Source of the DNA: Candidatus Dormiibacterota bacterium
GTDB lineage: Bacteria; Chloroflexota; Dormibacteria; CF-121
Assembly: GCA_035544955.1 (NCBI GenBank)
Contig: DASZZN010000005.1
Coordinates: forward strand, 62,001-126,000
DNA length: 64,000 nucleotides
Direction: 5' to 3'
Below, one piece after another: positions 26,083 through 34,957 of this stretch; position 1 is the stretch's first letter; every line of letters starts with the position of its first letter. Position numbers and translations under genes: made by a program. The notes beneath the pieces were generated by a model. It saw only the letters and a program-made list of their open reading frames with translations, was not told the origin of the DNA and searched no databases.

Positions 26083-28971
26083 ATGAAAGGGCCCCTCCTC
26101 CTTTTCGGGGGGCTGTTCGTTGTCGCCTACGGGATCCTCATCCTGATCGCGTTCCGCCGTCCGCTGTTTGCCCGGATTGCGATTCGTGAAGCCACTCGCC
26201 GGCCGTGGCAGTCGGCGCTAGTCGTGGCCGGACTGATGATCGGGTCGGGAGCCATCCTCGTCTCCGAGGTGATGCAGAATTCGGCCGACGACTCATTAAC
26301 CGCCGGAGCGTTTCAGTCATGGGGCCGGGTCGACCTGACGGTGAGCGCGCCCGACAACGGCTACTTCGACCCGACGATCGCGCAAACGCTGGCGAACGAT
26401 CCGCAGGTGCGCCAATCGGCGGCTGGCGTCCAGGCCGGCGTTGAGCTGGTTGGCTCCGTTGCCAACATAGACCGTGGGTCGAGCGACGCGTTCGTCCGCG
26501 TGATCGGCTTCGATCCCGCGACCCAGCCGGCCTTCGGCAGCTTTCGTCTCGTTGATGGGGCAGAGACCTCCGGCGAAAACCTGCAGGCGGCAGAGGTCTT
26601 CATCGGCCAATCGCTCGCCACGGCGACCGGCGCCAGGGTTGGCGACCACCTTCGCGTCTCGATCGGACAGCGTACTGGCGAGGCAATGACCGGCGCCGTC
26701 GTGGTGGCGGGCGTTCTCGCACCCGTCGGACCAGGTTCATATGGTCTACGTCCGGCGGTCTTCGCGCCGCTCGAGACGGTGGCAGGCGTCATCGGCACGC
26801 ACCAGGTCAACATCATTCGCATCGCAGCGCCCGGCTCTGGCCAGCCGGAGCTGGATGCCGGCCACAGGCTCGTCCCGACCGTGGCCGCTGCGCTGACGCG
26901 GCTACCCGGGGCATCGCAGCTCCAGGTACGAGAAGCGAAGGCCGAGGACATCACCGCAGCGCGGCAGAAGCAGGATCCTGGCAATGCCACGGGCGGTTTC
27001 ACGGGGGTGTTGAGCATCATCGTGCTACTCGCCGGCCTCGTTCTCGTGGTGAACCTGATGGCCACGCTCGTCGAGGAGCGCCGCCCGCGGCTCGCTGTCC
27101 TCCGCGCGCTTGGCCTTTCCCGGCTCGGCTTGATTGTGGCTCTCTGCACGGAGGGTGCGCTGTACAGCCTCGTTGCTGCCGTGCTCGGGATCGTGCCCGG
27201 GCTGCTGGTCAGCTGGGTGTTGGTCGCCGCGACGGTGCGGGGAACCGGTGGTGTGGGCGCCGGGGCTGGTATCGCCGTCGGCCGCGACCTGCTCGTTCAG
27301 TTGTCGGTCAGACCGAGCGCGCTGGCGCTGGCGATCACAGCCGGCGCCGCGGTCACACTGGCGGCCGTGATTCTCGCCGCCGTCCTTCGGTCCGACATGA
27401 CGATCGCGGCTGCCATCCGCGATCTGCCGGACCCAAAGAATGTCAACCGCAGTTCGCTGCCGTCGCGCCTGCGTACCTTCGGTGTCGCGCTTGTCGCGCT
27501 GATCGCATTGTTCAATCCATTGCCTGAGTTCCCTGGCGCGCCTCTGCGCCTCCTCGGTGGCACCGGGCTCATCACGTTTGCGGCGCTCGCCATGCGCGGC
27601 CGTGTCCCGGACCGAGCTCGTCTGACCGCGGCGGGGCTGGCCCTGGCCGCCTGGGCCCTGACCAGCCTGACCATTTCCTACTCGACCTCGACGTCGCAAT
27701 CGGGAGGCTTCGAGCTGTTCGTTGCCATTCCCGTGACCGCCCTCGGCTTGTCGCTTGCCGTCGTCAGCAACGTGCGCCTCCTCGAGAGCGCCGCCTCCGT
27801 GGCCGGAGGCGCATCAGGGCGGCTTCGCGCGACGCTGCGACTGGCGCTCGCCTATCTGGTTCGCGGGCCGGTGCGGGCGAGCCTCACGGTCGGCACGATG
27901 GCCATGCTCCTGTCGGTCATCGTGATCTACAACATCTTGATCGCCGATTTCACGAATCAGACGCGGCAGTCCGATGCGCGCGCCCCGTATGACATCAGCA
28001 TCTTCATGCCGGCCCAGCGCTCGATGGTTTTGCCAGCGGCGCTCCAAGGTCAGGTGGCGACCTCGCTGTCCGTCCCGACCCGTTCGTATCTGGGTCCGGT
28101 GCAGGTGAGCTCGCCGGTGGGGACCCCAGCCCTCTGGCACCAGGAGCGCATGTCCTTGTACGAAGTGACGCCGGAGCTGGTCAGCAGTCCGCCGATGGGG
28201 AGGGACATGACCAACCGTGTGCCGCAATTTCCAAACGATGCGGCGGCATGGCGCAGCGTGCAAAACGATCCGGGCTGGGTCTTCTGGACACGCTTCAATA
28301 CTGATGTCCGGCTCACCTTCGTCGGTCCGCAAGGATTGGTGACCAGGTATGTTGCGGGCGACTTCGGCGACCCGATCCTCGACGGGATCATCGGCTCGCC
28401 CCAGGCACTCGCGCCGTTCGGGAATCTTCCGCTTGGCACCACCGTCCTGATCAAGGCGAAACCGGGTGTGGATCCGCACGTCCTGGCCGTTCAGCTGCGT
28501 CAGGCGCTCCTGCCGTCGGGTGCCGAGGTGACCGCCATCGCCGACCTGCTGCGGCAGCGGGCTGTCTCCTTTGAACTCTTCGCGTCGGTCCCGATCCTCT
28601 TCATGCGGATGGGCATGGTGATCGGCATTCTTTCCCTGGCGATCCTCGCCTTCCGCGCGGTGGTGCAGCGACGGCGTGCCATCGGCGTCCTGCGGGCGCT
28701 TGGGTATCGCCGTGGCGAGGTGGTCGCGGGGATCATGACAGAGGCGACCCTGACGACGACCGTCGGGGTTGCGGTTGGGATCGTCACGGGCCTCGCCGCC
28801 GGTTACGTCTATCTGAACGGCACCAGCTCGACCGGGCCCTTCAGCCTCGACCTCGCGAGCCTGGCCGGCACGCTGGCGTTGATCTACGCGGCCGTGCTCC
28901 TGGCCACGTTCGGTGCGGCGCTGGCGGCGGCGCGAACGCCGCCGGCACAGGCGCTGCGGCTGCAGGAGTAG
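26083..28971 (+). CDS. Large FtsX-type ABC permease 1
   Basis: 962 residues, starting MKGPLLLFGGLFVVAYGILI at ATG 26083. Built of two FtsX/MacB-like halves: TM1 5-23 and TM2 47-66, a large extracytoplasmic domain, then the cytoplasmic coupling segment LVEERRPRLAVLRALGLS and more helices; the second half ends with RRRAIGVLRALGYR and the final helices. Double-length permeases of this kind work with one LolD-like ATPase to move or pull on extracytoplasmic substrates such as lipids, lipoproteins or antimicrobial peptides. The upstream in-frame extension into the ATPase gene is not used. Substrate unknown. Confidence 0.88.
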   Translation: MKGPLLLFGGLFVVAYGILILIAFRRPLFARIAIREATRRPWQSALVVAGLMIGSGAILVSEVMQNSADDSLTAGAFQSWGRVDLTVSAPDNGYFDPTIAQTLANDPQVRQSAAGVQAGVELVGSVANIDRGSSDAFVRVIGFDPATQPAFGSFRLVDGAETSGENLQAAEVFIGQSLATATGARVGDHLRVSIGQRTGEAMTGAVVVAGVLAPVGPGSYGLRPAVFAPLETVAGVIGTHQVNIIRIAAPGSGQPELDAGHRLVPTVAAALTRLPGASQLQVREAKAEDITAARQKQDPGNATGGFTGVLSIIVLLAGLVLVVNLMATLVEERRPRLAVLRALGLSRLGLIVALCTEGALYSLVAAVLGIVPGLLVSWVLVAATVRGTGGVGAGAGIAVGRDLLVQLSVRPSALALAITAGAAVTLAAVILAAVLRSDMTIAAAIRDLPDPKNVNRSSLPSRLRTFGVALVALIALFNPLPEFPGAPLRLLGGTGLITFAALAMRGRVPDRARLTAAGLALAAWALTSLTISYSTSTSQSGGFELFVAIPVTALGLSLAVVSNVRLLESAASVAGGASGRLRATLRLALAYLVRGPVRASLTVGTMAMLLSVIVIYNILIADFTNQTRQSDARAPYDISIFMPAQRSMVLPAALQGQVATSLSVPTRSYLGPVQVSSPVGTPALWHQERMSLYEVTPELVSSPPMGRDMTNRVPQFPNDAAAWRSVQNDPGWVFWTRFNTDVRLTFVGPQGLVTRYVAGDFGDPILDGIIGSPQALAPFGNLPLGTTVLIKAKPGVDPHVLAVQLRQALLPSGAEVTAIADLLRQRAVSFELFASVPILFMRMGMVIGILSLAILAFRAVVQRRRAIGVLRALGYRRGEVVAGIMTEATLTTTVGVAVGIVTGLAAGYVYLNGTSSTGPFSLDLASLAGTLALIYAAVLLATFGAALAAARTPPAQALRLQE

Positions 28972-28981
28972 GGGAGCGGCA

Positions 28982-31780
28982 ATGAACTTCCTCACGTTGC
29001 TGGTTGCGATCTTCCTGCTGAGCTACGGCGCGCTGGCGCTCATCATCTGGCGCCGCCCGCTGGTGGGCCGGATCGCCTTGCGGGAGGCCGTTCGCCGGCC
29101 GGGCCAGACTGCGGTGGTCGTGGGCGGGCTGATGATCGCCGGGGCCTCGATCTTCCTGATCCAGGTGATCAGCGACAGCATGTACGAGTACAACCGCGCC
29201 TCGGCTGTTCGCAGTTGGGGACGGGACGACATCGAGGTTACCGCCGGCGGAACGTTGTTTGATCCGGCGTTGACCCAGAGGCTGACTACCGATCCGTCGC
29301 TGAGCTCCGCCGCGGCCTTCCAGAGCACCGTAGTCGTGTCGGGCTCTGTGGTGGACGTCGACCGGAACCTCGGGAAGCCGGGCATTCAGCTCACCGGCTT
29401 CGACATCGGGGTCCAGCGCCGTTTCGATCCATTCGTTCTCGCCGACGGCCGATCAACCTATGGCGACGAACTCGCCACCGGTGGTGTTTTTTTGACGCAG
29501 GCCCTTGCCGACGACATCGGCGCCCGCCTGGGTGACCATCTCAGCGTCCAGGCAAGTGGGCCGTCACCTCAGCTGGCCACGGTCGCCGGGATTATCCAGC
29601 GACAGGGCGCGGGCGCCTACGGCAACCGGCGATCAGCCTTTGGGTCGCTGCCGACGATCCAGCGTCTGGTCGGGTCAGATCGCATCAACCTTGTCCGTGT
29701 GTCCGCACGGGGCGACGGTGATGCTGAGGTGGCAGCGGGCCGCCAGCTCGCGCCGCTGGTCCGGGCGGCCGTCGCCGGCGACGGCGTGCAGGTGCTGGAG
29801 ACCAAGCGTGGGGCGCTGGAGCTCGCCAGCCAAATGCAGAACGCGTCACGGGGCTTCCTCACGTCCTTGGGGGTCATCGTGGCGCTGGCTGCAACCGCCA
29901 TGGTTGCGAACCTGGCGGTGATGCTGGCGGAGGAACGGCGCCCGCGGCTCGCCGTTCTACGCGCCCTCGGCCTGACCCGTGGCGGGCTGGTCCAGCTTTC
30001 TCTAACGGAGGGAGCGCTCTACAGCCTGGCCGCGGCCCTGGTGGGGGTCCCGGTCGGCCTGGCGCTGGGGGCGCTGATCGTCTCGCACCCGCAGAACTCA
30101 GAAGGTACCGGGTTCGTCCTTTCGGTGGTGCCCGGGTCGCTCTTCGGATCGGTCGCCGCCGCCGCACTGATCAACCTGGTCACGGTGCTCATCGTTTCCA
30201 TCGGCACGTCTTCGATGGCCATCTCGGCAGCGATCCGCGACCTGCCCGAGCCGCAGCGACCGAGGCGCTCGTCGCAACGGCGGCTGGCGGTACTGGCGCT
30301 GATCGGGCTCGGCGGGCTGGCCGCGGTCGCGTTCGGCAACCCTTTCCTCCGCGTGTCGGGTGGCGCGCTCGTGATCGCCGCCGTTTCGGGGCTGCTCCGG
30401 GGTCGGGTCTCGGACCGCATCCGTTTCTCGGGCGCTGGTCTGGCGGCCGCCGCGTGGGCGATCGCGTACTGGTGGATCGTCAGCCGCACGATATCGGCAG
30501 CCCAGGGGACGGGGCCCCTTGCGGGAGCGCTAGTCGTTTCGGTCGTGGGCCTCTCCGTGCTGGTGGCGTCGAACCTCGGCTTGCTGGAAAAGGTCGGCGG
30601 GGTCCTTGGCCTCCTTTCTGGTTGGCTGCGGGCAACGCTGCGACCCGCGCTGGCTTACTCGTCGCGCCGCCCGCTGCGCACCGGCCTTGTCATCGCGGCC
30701 TTCTCGATCGTTACGGCCGTGCTGACCATCAGCCAGGCCGCAGTGAGCGGCGCAGAGCGCGATTTACCAGCCAGCACAGGTGGGTGGGATGTCCGGGCGA
30801 CCGTGGTGGGGACAAATGAGCTCGCGCTGCCGGCGGAACTCGCGCCGAAGGTGGCGCGGCAGGAGAGCGTCTCCAATCGCACCTTCCTGGGGCCGGTTAA
30901 GTGGACCTTTGCGGACTTCAGGGGCGCGGTCGACTGGCACCAGGAAGCGGTCACGGTCAACGGGTTGAGCCAGGAGCAGCTCGCCGGCGGCATCATGCCC
31001 CTCATCGATCGCGACCACCGCTTCCAGAACGACGCGGCGGCCTGGGCCGCCATCAGCAACGACCCCGAGTTGGTGGCGTCACCAGAGCCGGTTGGCTCGG
31101 TGGCCTACCTGACGACTGGCCAGGGGACATTGCGGTTCAAGGTCGTCGCGCAGCTCCCCACCGTGGGCAATGGGGCACCAGGGATTCTGCCGGGACTGAC
31201 CGGTTCGCGGCGGGCGCTCGCATCACTGGCAGGCTCCACGCCGGGCGCGACGCTGCTGTTGAAGACCGCCCCCGGCACCACGCCGCAGGGCCTTGCCCGC
31301 GATGTACAGCGGGCGCTGCTGGCGCAAGGAGCCGAGGCAAGCCCGGCGCTCCAGTTGGTGGAGGAGCAGTACGCCGCCAGCCGAGGCGTCCTCGATTTCT
31401 TCGTCCTTCTGATGCGGGTCGGACTCCTGGTCGGCATCCTGGGCCTGGGCGCAGTCGCGCTGCGAGCCGTCATCGAGCGTCGCCGGGCAATCGGTGTCCT
31501 GCGCGCGATTGGCTTCCAACCGCCGCAGGTCCTCACCGGCATGCTGATCGAAACGGCGCTGATCGCTAGCGCTGGGCTTGCCGTCGGCCTGGCTGTTGCC
31601 TATGGGCTTGGAGGGGCGCTCTTCACCAAACTGTCTCCGGACGCGCCCTTCAGGCTCGATGGCGGTGGATTTTTCCTGACGGTGGGGCTCGTCTACGCCG
31701 CCGTCCTCCTCGTAACTTTCCTGCCCGCCCTGCGCGCCGCCCGGCTCCGGCCCGCCGAGGCGCTCCGCGCCGTGGGCTGA
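28982..31780 (+). CDS. Large FtsX-type ABC permease 2
   Basis: 932 residues from ATG 28982, preceded by GGAG. Same layout as permease 1 with clear similarity: ALREAVRRPGQTAVVVGGLM near the N-terminus, coupling segment AEERRPRLAVLRALGLT in the first half and ERRRAIGVLRAIGFQ in the second. Probably forms a heterodimer with permease 1 on the single ATPase, having arisen by tandem duplication. Ends one base before the kinase gene. Confidence 0.88.
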   Translation: MNFLTLLVAIFLLSYGALALIIWRRPLVGRIALREAVRRPGQTAVVVGGLMIAGASIFLIQVISDSMYEYNRASAVRSWGRDDIEVTAGGTLFDPALTQRLTTDPSLSSAAAFQSTVVVSGSVVDVDRNLGKPGIQLTGFDIGVQRRFDPFVLADGRSTYGDELATGGVFLTQALADDIGARLGDHLSVQASGPSPQLATVAGIIQRQGAGAYGNRRSAFGSLPTIQRLVGSDRINLVRVSARGDGDAEVAAGRQLAPLVRAAVAGDGVQVLETKRGALELASQMQNASRGFLTSLGVIVALAATAMVANLAVMLAEERRPRLAVLRALGLTRGGLVQLSLTEGALYSLAAALVGVPVGLALGALIVSHPQNSEGTGFVLSVVPGSLFGSVAAAALINLVTVLIVSIGTSSMAISAAIRDLPEPQRPRRSSQRRLAVLALIGLGGLAAVAFGNPFLRVSGGALVIAAVSGLLRGRVSDRIRFSGAGLAAAAWAIAYWWIVSRTISAAQGTGPLAGALVVSVVGLSVLVASNLGLLEKVGGVLGLLSGWLRATLRPALAYSSRRPLRTGLVIAAFSIVTAVLTISQAAVSGAERDLPASTGGWDVRATVVGTNELALPAELAPKVARQESVSNRTFLGPVKWTFADFRGAVDWHQEAVTVNGLSQEQLAGGIMPLIDRDHRFQNDAAAWAAISNDPELVASPEPVGSVAYLTTGQGTLRFKVVAQLPTVGNGAPGILPGLTGSRRALASLAGSTPGATLLLKTAPGTTPQGLARDVQRALLAQGAEASPALQLVEEQYAASRGVLDFFVLLMRVGLLVGILGLGAVALRAVIERRRAIGVLRAIGFQPPQVLTGMLIETALIASAGLAVGLAVAYGLGGALFTKLSPDAPFRLDGGGFFLTVGLVYAAVLLVTFLPALRAARLRPAEALRAVG

Positions 31781-31781
31781 G

Positions 31782-33068
31782 ATGCCCCAGCTCGACACCG
31801 GGACGCTGCTCCTCGGGGCCATCCTGGCGGCAATGGCGCTCGCGACCGTCGGCTACGTCGCCGTCACCGCCGTTCGCGGGCAGCGCCGTGATGCGGCGCG
31901 CCTCGGTGCGATCGGCTTCGTGCGAAGCAGTTTCGCCAGCCGCCTCGATCGCACGATCCCGTTGAACGAAGTCCTGCGCGACATGACCGAGTCCCTTCGT
32001 CGCAACCTCGGGCTGGACGCCGCCGAAGTCTGGACCGCGTCCGGGGGAGCGCTCGAACGCACGATCTCCGATCCCGAGCGGGGACCGGCACGTTTTCCGC
32101 TGACCGGATCTGAAGAGTCGATCGTCGCTCACGCGCCGGTCTCGGGGATCGCCTGGGCGAAAGTCTGGCTGCCGGCAGTGCTCGCGGGGAGAAATGGGGC
32201 AGCGATCCGCATTGCGCCGGTGAGCCACACCGGCCACCTGCTGGGGCTGATCGTGGCGGAGCGCCGATCGGGCGCGCCGGCGTTGCCGGCTGAGGCCGAT
32301 GCGACCCTCAAAGAGCTCGCCCGCGAAGTCGGGGTGGCGATCAACAACGCCCGCCTCGACTCGGCGCTCGAGGCCACGCTCGAGGATCTGCGGCAGCACG
32401 CCGAGGCGCTGGAGGCGTCACGGGCTCGCGTCGTGGTGGCTGCTGACGCCGAGCGTCGGCGGATCGAACGCGACATCCACGACGGGGTGCAGCAGTATCT
32501 GGTCGCGATTTCTGTGAAGGCGCGCCTGGCCCGCCAGCTGAACGACCGTGACCCGAAGCGAGCCGCCCAGCTACTTGAGGAGCTCGGCCAGGATATCTCG
32601 AAAGCGCTCGATGAGCTGCGCACGCTCGCGCACGGTATCTATCCGCCGTTGCTCGCCAGCGAGGGACTCGGTGCCGCGATGGTGGCCGCGGCGCGCCGGG
32701 CGGTCATTCCGACGCAAGTGCACGCGGACGGTATTGGTCGCTACCCTGCCGAGCTGGAAGCGGCCGTCTACTTCTGCTGCCTGGAGGCGTTGCAGAATGC
32801 CGGCAAATACGCCGGCGAGGGCGCCACGGCAACGGTTGGGATCCGGCAGGAGAATGACACCCTGCTGTTTGACGTTCAGGACACCGGTGCCGGCTTTGAT
32901 CTCTCGACGCAGGCGCGTGGCGCCGGCATGACGAACATGATGGACCGCGTTGGCGCCGTAGGCGGCACGCTGCGGGTCGATTCCTCGCCGGGCCACGGCA
33001 CGACCGTCTCCGGAGCGGTACCGCTGCGAACAGCCGTGGAAGGTCCGGCAAACGCTACGGGATCGTGA
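31782..33068 (+). CDS. GAF-containing sensor histidine kinase, single TM
   Basis: 428 residues. One N-terminal membrane helix (9-30), a GAF domain (55-190), H box with His233 (RRIERDIHDGVQQYL), N box CLEALQNAGKYA, G boxes DTGAGFD and GAGMTNMMDR. Much shorter than the other kinases because it lacks the multi-helix membrane domain. Start ATG 31782 is two bases after the permease stop; it is the last gene of the transporter operon. No response regulator is in the operon, so a distant one, or the orphans at 36713 and 37496, would be needed. Its last 14 bases overlap the converging cupredoxin gene. Confidence 0.9.
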   Translation: MPQLDTGTLLLGAILAAMALATVGYVAVTAVRGQRRDAARLGAIGFVRSSFASRLDRTIPLNEVLRDMTESLRRNLGLDAAEVWTASGGALERTISDPERGPARFPLTGSEESIVAHAPVSGIAWAKVWLPAVLAGRNGAAIRIAPVSHTGHLLGLIVAERRSGAPALPAEADATLKELAREVGVAINNARLDSALEATLEDLRQHAEALEASRARVVVAADAERRRIERDIHDGVQQYLVAISVKARLARQLNDRDPKRAAQLLEELGQDISKALDELRTLAHGIYPPLLASEGLGAAMVAAARRAVIPTQVHADGIGRYPAELEAAVYFCCLEALQNAGKYAGEGATATVGIRQENDTLLFDVQDTGAGFDLSTQARGAGMTNMMDRVGAVGGTLRVDSSPGHGTTVSGAVPLRTAVEGPANATGS

Positions 33069-33831
33069 TCGTGCCGACCATCCCGGCCTGACGATGCCCG
33101 GGGATCCGGCAGTAGAACGTGTAGGTGCCGGACGGCGCTGTGAACGTGATGCGCCGGTGGCTCCCGACCGGTAGCGGCAGCTCGACGGCGAGCTGATCGA
33201 TGGTGACCGTGTGCCAGAAGAGGTCGTCGTTGGTCACGTAGAGGGTGACCTGGTGCGAGGTTGCGGTGATGCTCGCGCTGGAGTACGCGGTGTTATGGAT
33301 CCGAAGTGCCAGATCGTTCGGCCCCTGCGTCTGCTCCTTGCCCCAACCGGTGACCGCGGCGGCACCCAGGCAGAGGACGAAGGTCGCAATCGCCCCGATT
33401 GTCACCGCAGCCGCAGCGCTCTGCGCCGCCCGCTGCCGGCGGTCGAGAAGCCGGCCGGCGACGGCGATAAGCCCGGCGACCGAGGCGCACGCAAGCGCCA
33501 GCGGCTCCACGATGTAGAGCAGCTGCTCGTGATTGCGAGCGTTGCTCCAGGTGGCGGTGATCATCCAGAAGGCGACATCGGTGAAGAGCAGGCCGAGGAC
33601 GATGACGGCCGCCGTGTAGACGCCGCGTCTTTGCCTTGCCCTGGCAAGAATCACCACGCCAATCGCGAACAGGACGGCGAAGGCGAGCGCCTCCCGGTCG
33701 AAATGGGCGATGCCAACGACGGCCTGCAGCATCGCGACCGCGATCGCGGCCCAGAGAAGGAGCCTTGACCATCCCGCGGGGGTCCCCGCCGTGCTCTCCT
33801 TCAAAGCGGGACGGTAAATTTCCGTTCTCAT
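33055..33831 (-). CDS. Membrane protein with C-terminal cupredoxin domain
   Basis: 258 residues. Five membrane helices (about 22-42, 48-65, 72-92, 108-130, 143-165) and a C-terminal extracytoplasmic cupredoxin of about 90 residues. Copper ligands visible: His in DDLFWHTVTID, then YTFYCRIPGHRQAGMVG giving Cys, His and Met, a complete type 1 set. It is likely an electron carrier anchored in the membrane, resembling the subunit II-like parts of respiratory enzymes but without a CuA site. ATG 33831 follows GGAGG and overlaps the stop of the CNB gene as ATGA. Confidence 0.8.
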   Translation of the reverse strand: MRTEIYRPALKESTAGTPAGWSRLLLWAAIAVAMLQAVVGIAHFDREALAFAVLFAIGVVILARARQRRGVYTAAVIVLGLLFTDVAFWMITATWSNARNHEQLLYIVEPLALACASVAGLIAVAGRLLDRRQRAAQSAAAAVTIGAIATFVLCLGAAAVTGWGKEQTQGPNDLALRIHNTAYSSASITATSHQVTLYVTNDDLFWHTVTIDQLAVELPLPVGSHRRITFTAPSGTYTFYCRIPGHRQAGMVGTITIP

Positions 33832-34826
33832 CTGCCGTCCTCCTCACGGCGGTGGCCCGTCGCCAGCTCTGCGAGCGCGTCGGGTGAAATCTGATCAGCG
33901 CTGGCCACCGCGACGCGGGCGGGAGTAAGCGCGCGCAGCGTGGCGGTTCGCCTTCCGCCTTCGAGCAATGCCCGCTCCCCGAGGATGGCGCCCGGTCCGA
34001 CCTCGGCCAGGCCCTTTCCATCGACCTCCACCGAGAGGACGCCGTCGAGCAGCAGGAACAGCTCCTCCCCGGATTGACCCTGCTCGACGAGCGCGTCGCC
34101 CTGGTTGAGTTTCCGAACCTTTGGCTTGGCACCGCCCCGCATGATGGTCTGGGACAGTTCGCGTTCGAGCGCGGTCTCGACTTCGGTCACGAAGGCGGGC
34201 GAATCCTCGGCACCCCACGGCGTGCGCTCGCCGAAGATATCGCCGGACCAGCTCTTGAAATCGGTGACCGCCACTTTGTTCGCCAGGCGGCCGGCATCGT
34301 CATAGATCCAATGCCTCGGGAAGGGACTGGCGCCGACGACATCGGCCTTCGACGAACCATCGGCGTGGATCGTGAGCGCAAGTGTGGTCCAAACGAGCGG
34401 TGGCACGATCTGCACGAACGGGGGGCGGTTGAGCTTGCGGGGCAGCGGCATCGCGACGCGTCCGCCACTGGTCTGGACGAAGCGAACGGACAGCTTGCCG
34501 GCTTCCGGCTCCGAGCGGATATCGGGCATGCCGATCGCCGAAAAGAGAATTTTGCGCGAGCCGAACCCCAATTTGGTCTTGCCAATCCAGCCCCGGCCCG
34601 AATGCCCGTGGCCGACGATCAAGCCATTCTCGACCTCGACCCAGGCACGAAGTTCGTTGATGAACCGGACCGCCCCGGAACGCGACAAGGCCGGGATGTC
34701 GCCAAGTTGATCCCCGGGTGGATCGTCGTAGTGCACCGGACCCAGGTCAAATGGCAAGCGCATCATTCCCGGGATCGCTTCCGACGGTATCCAGGAGACC
34801 GAGGTTGTCGACGATTCGTAGCGCAT
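33828..34826 (-). CDS. Protein with C-terminal cyclic-nucleotide-binding domain
   Basis: 332 residues from ATG 34826, chosen because GGGAGG stands six bases upstream (the TTG at 34832 lies inside that gap). The N-terminal 225 residues (GPVHYDDPPGDQLGDIPALS, HGHSGRGWIGKTKLGFGSRK) are an unrecognised domain of beta-rich appearance. The C-terminal part is a CNB domain with cassette ILGERALLEGGRRTATLRAL, keeping the Glu and Arg that hold a cyclic nucleotide. No helix-turn-helix, so not a CRP-type regulator. Coupled to the cupredoxin membrane protein by ATGA, making it the second protein in this window where a CNB domain meets electron transfer. Confidence 0.75.
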   Translation of the reverse strand: MRYESSTTSVSWIPSEAIPGMMRLPFDLGPVHYDDPPGDQLGDIPALSRSGAVRFINELRAWVEVENGLIVGHGHSGRGWIGKTKLGFGSRKILFSAIGMPDIRSEPEAGKLSVRFVQTSGGRVAMPLPRKLNRPPFVQIVPPLVWTTLALTIHADGSSKADVVGASPFPRHWIYDDAGRLANKVAVTDFKSWSGDIFGERTPWGAEDSPAFVTEVETALERELSQTIMRGGAKPKVRKLNQGDALVEQGQSGEELFLLLDGVLSVEVDGKGLAEVGPGAILGERALLEGGRRTATLRALTPARVAVASADQISPDALAELATGHRREEDGR

Positions 34827-34957
34827 AGCCAACCTCCCCTTGCGGTGTGTTCGGTTCTATCGCAAGGCTAGACGGATGGAAGATCGCCGTCCATGGTGGA
34901 AACAGGCCGCACAACGGGCGGGTACCACGAATCTGAAGAGGGTGGCCGCCCCCAGCC

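Noticed and set aside
27814-28995. 393-residue minus-strand frame under FtsX permease 1
   Set aside because: Antisense shadow; His/Arg/Asp-rich, no start signal.
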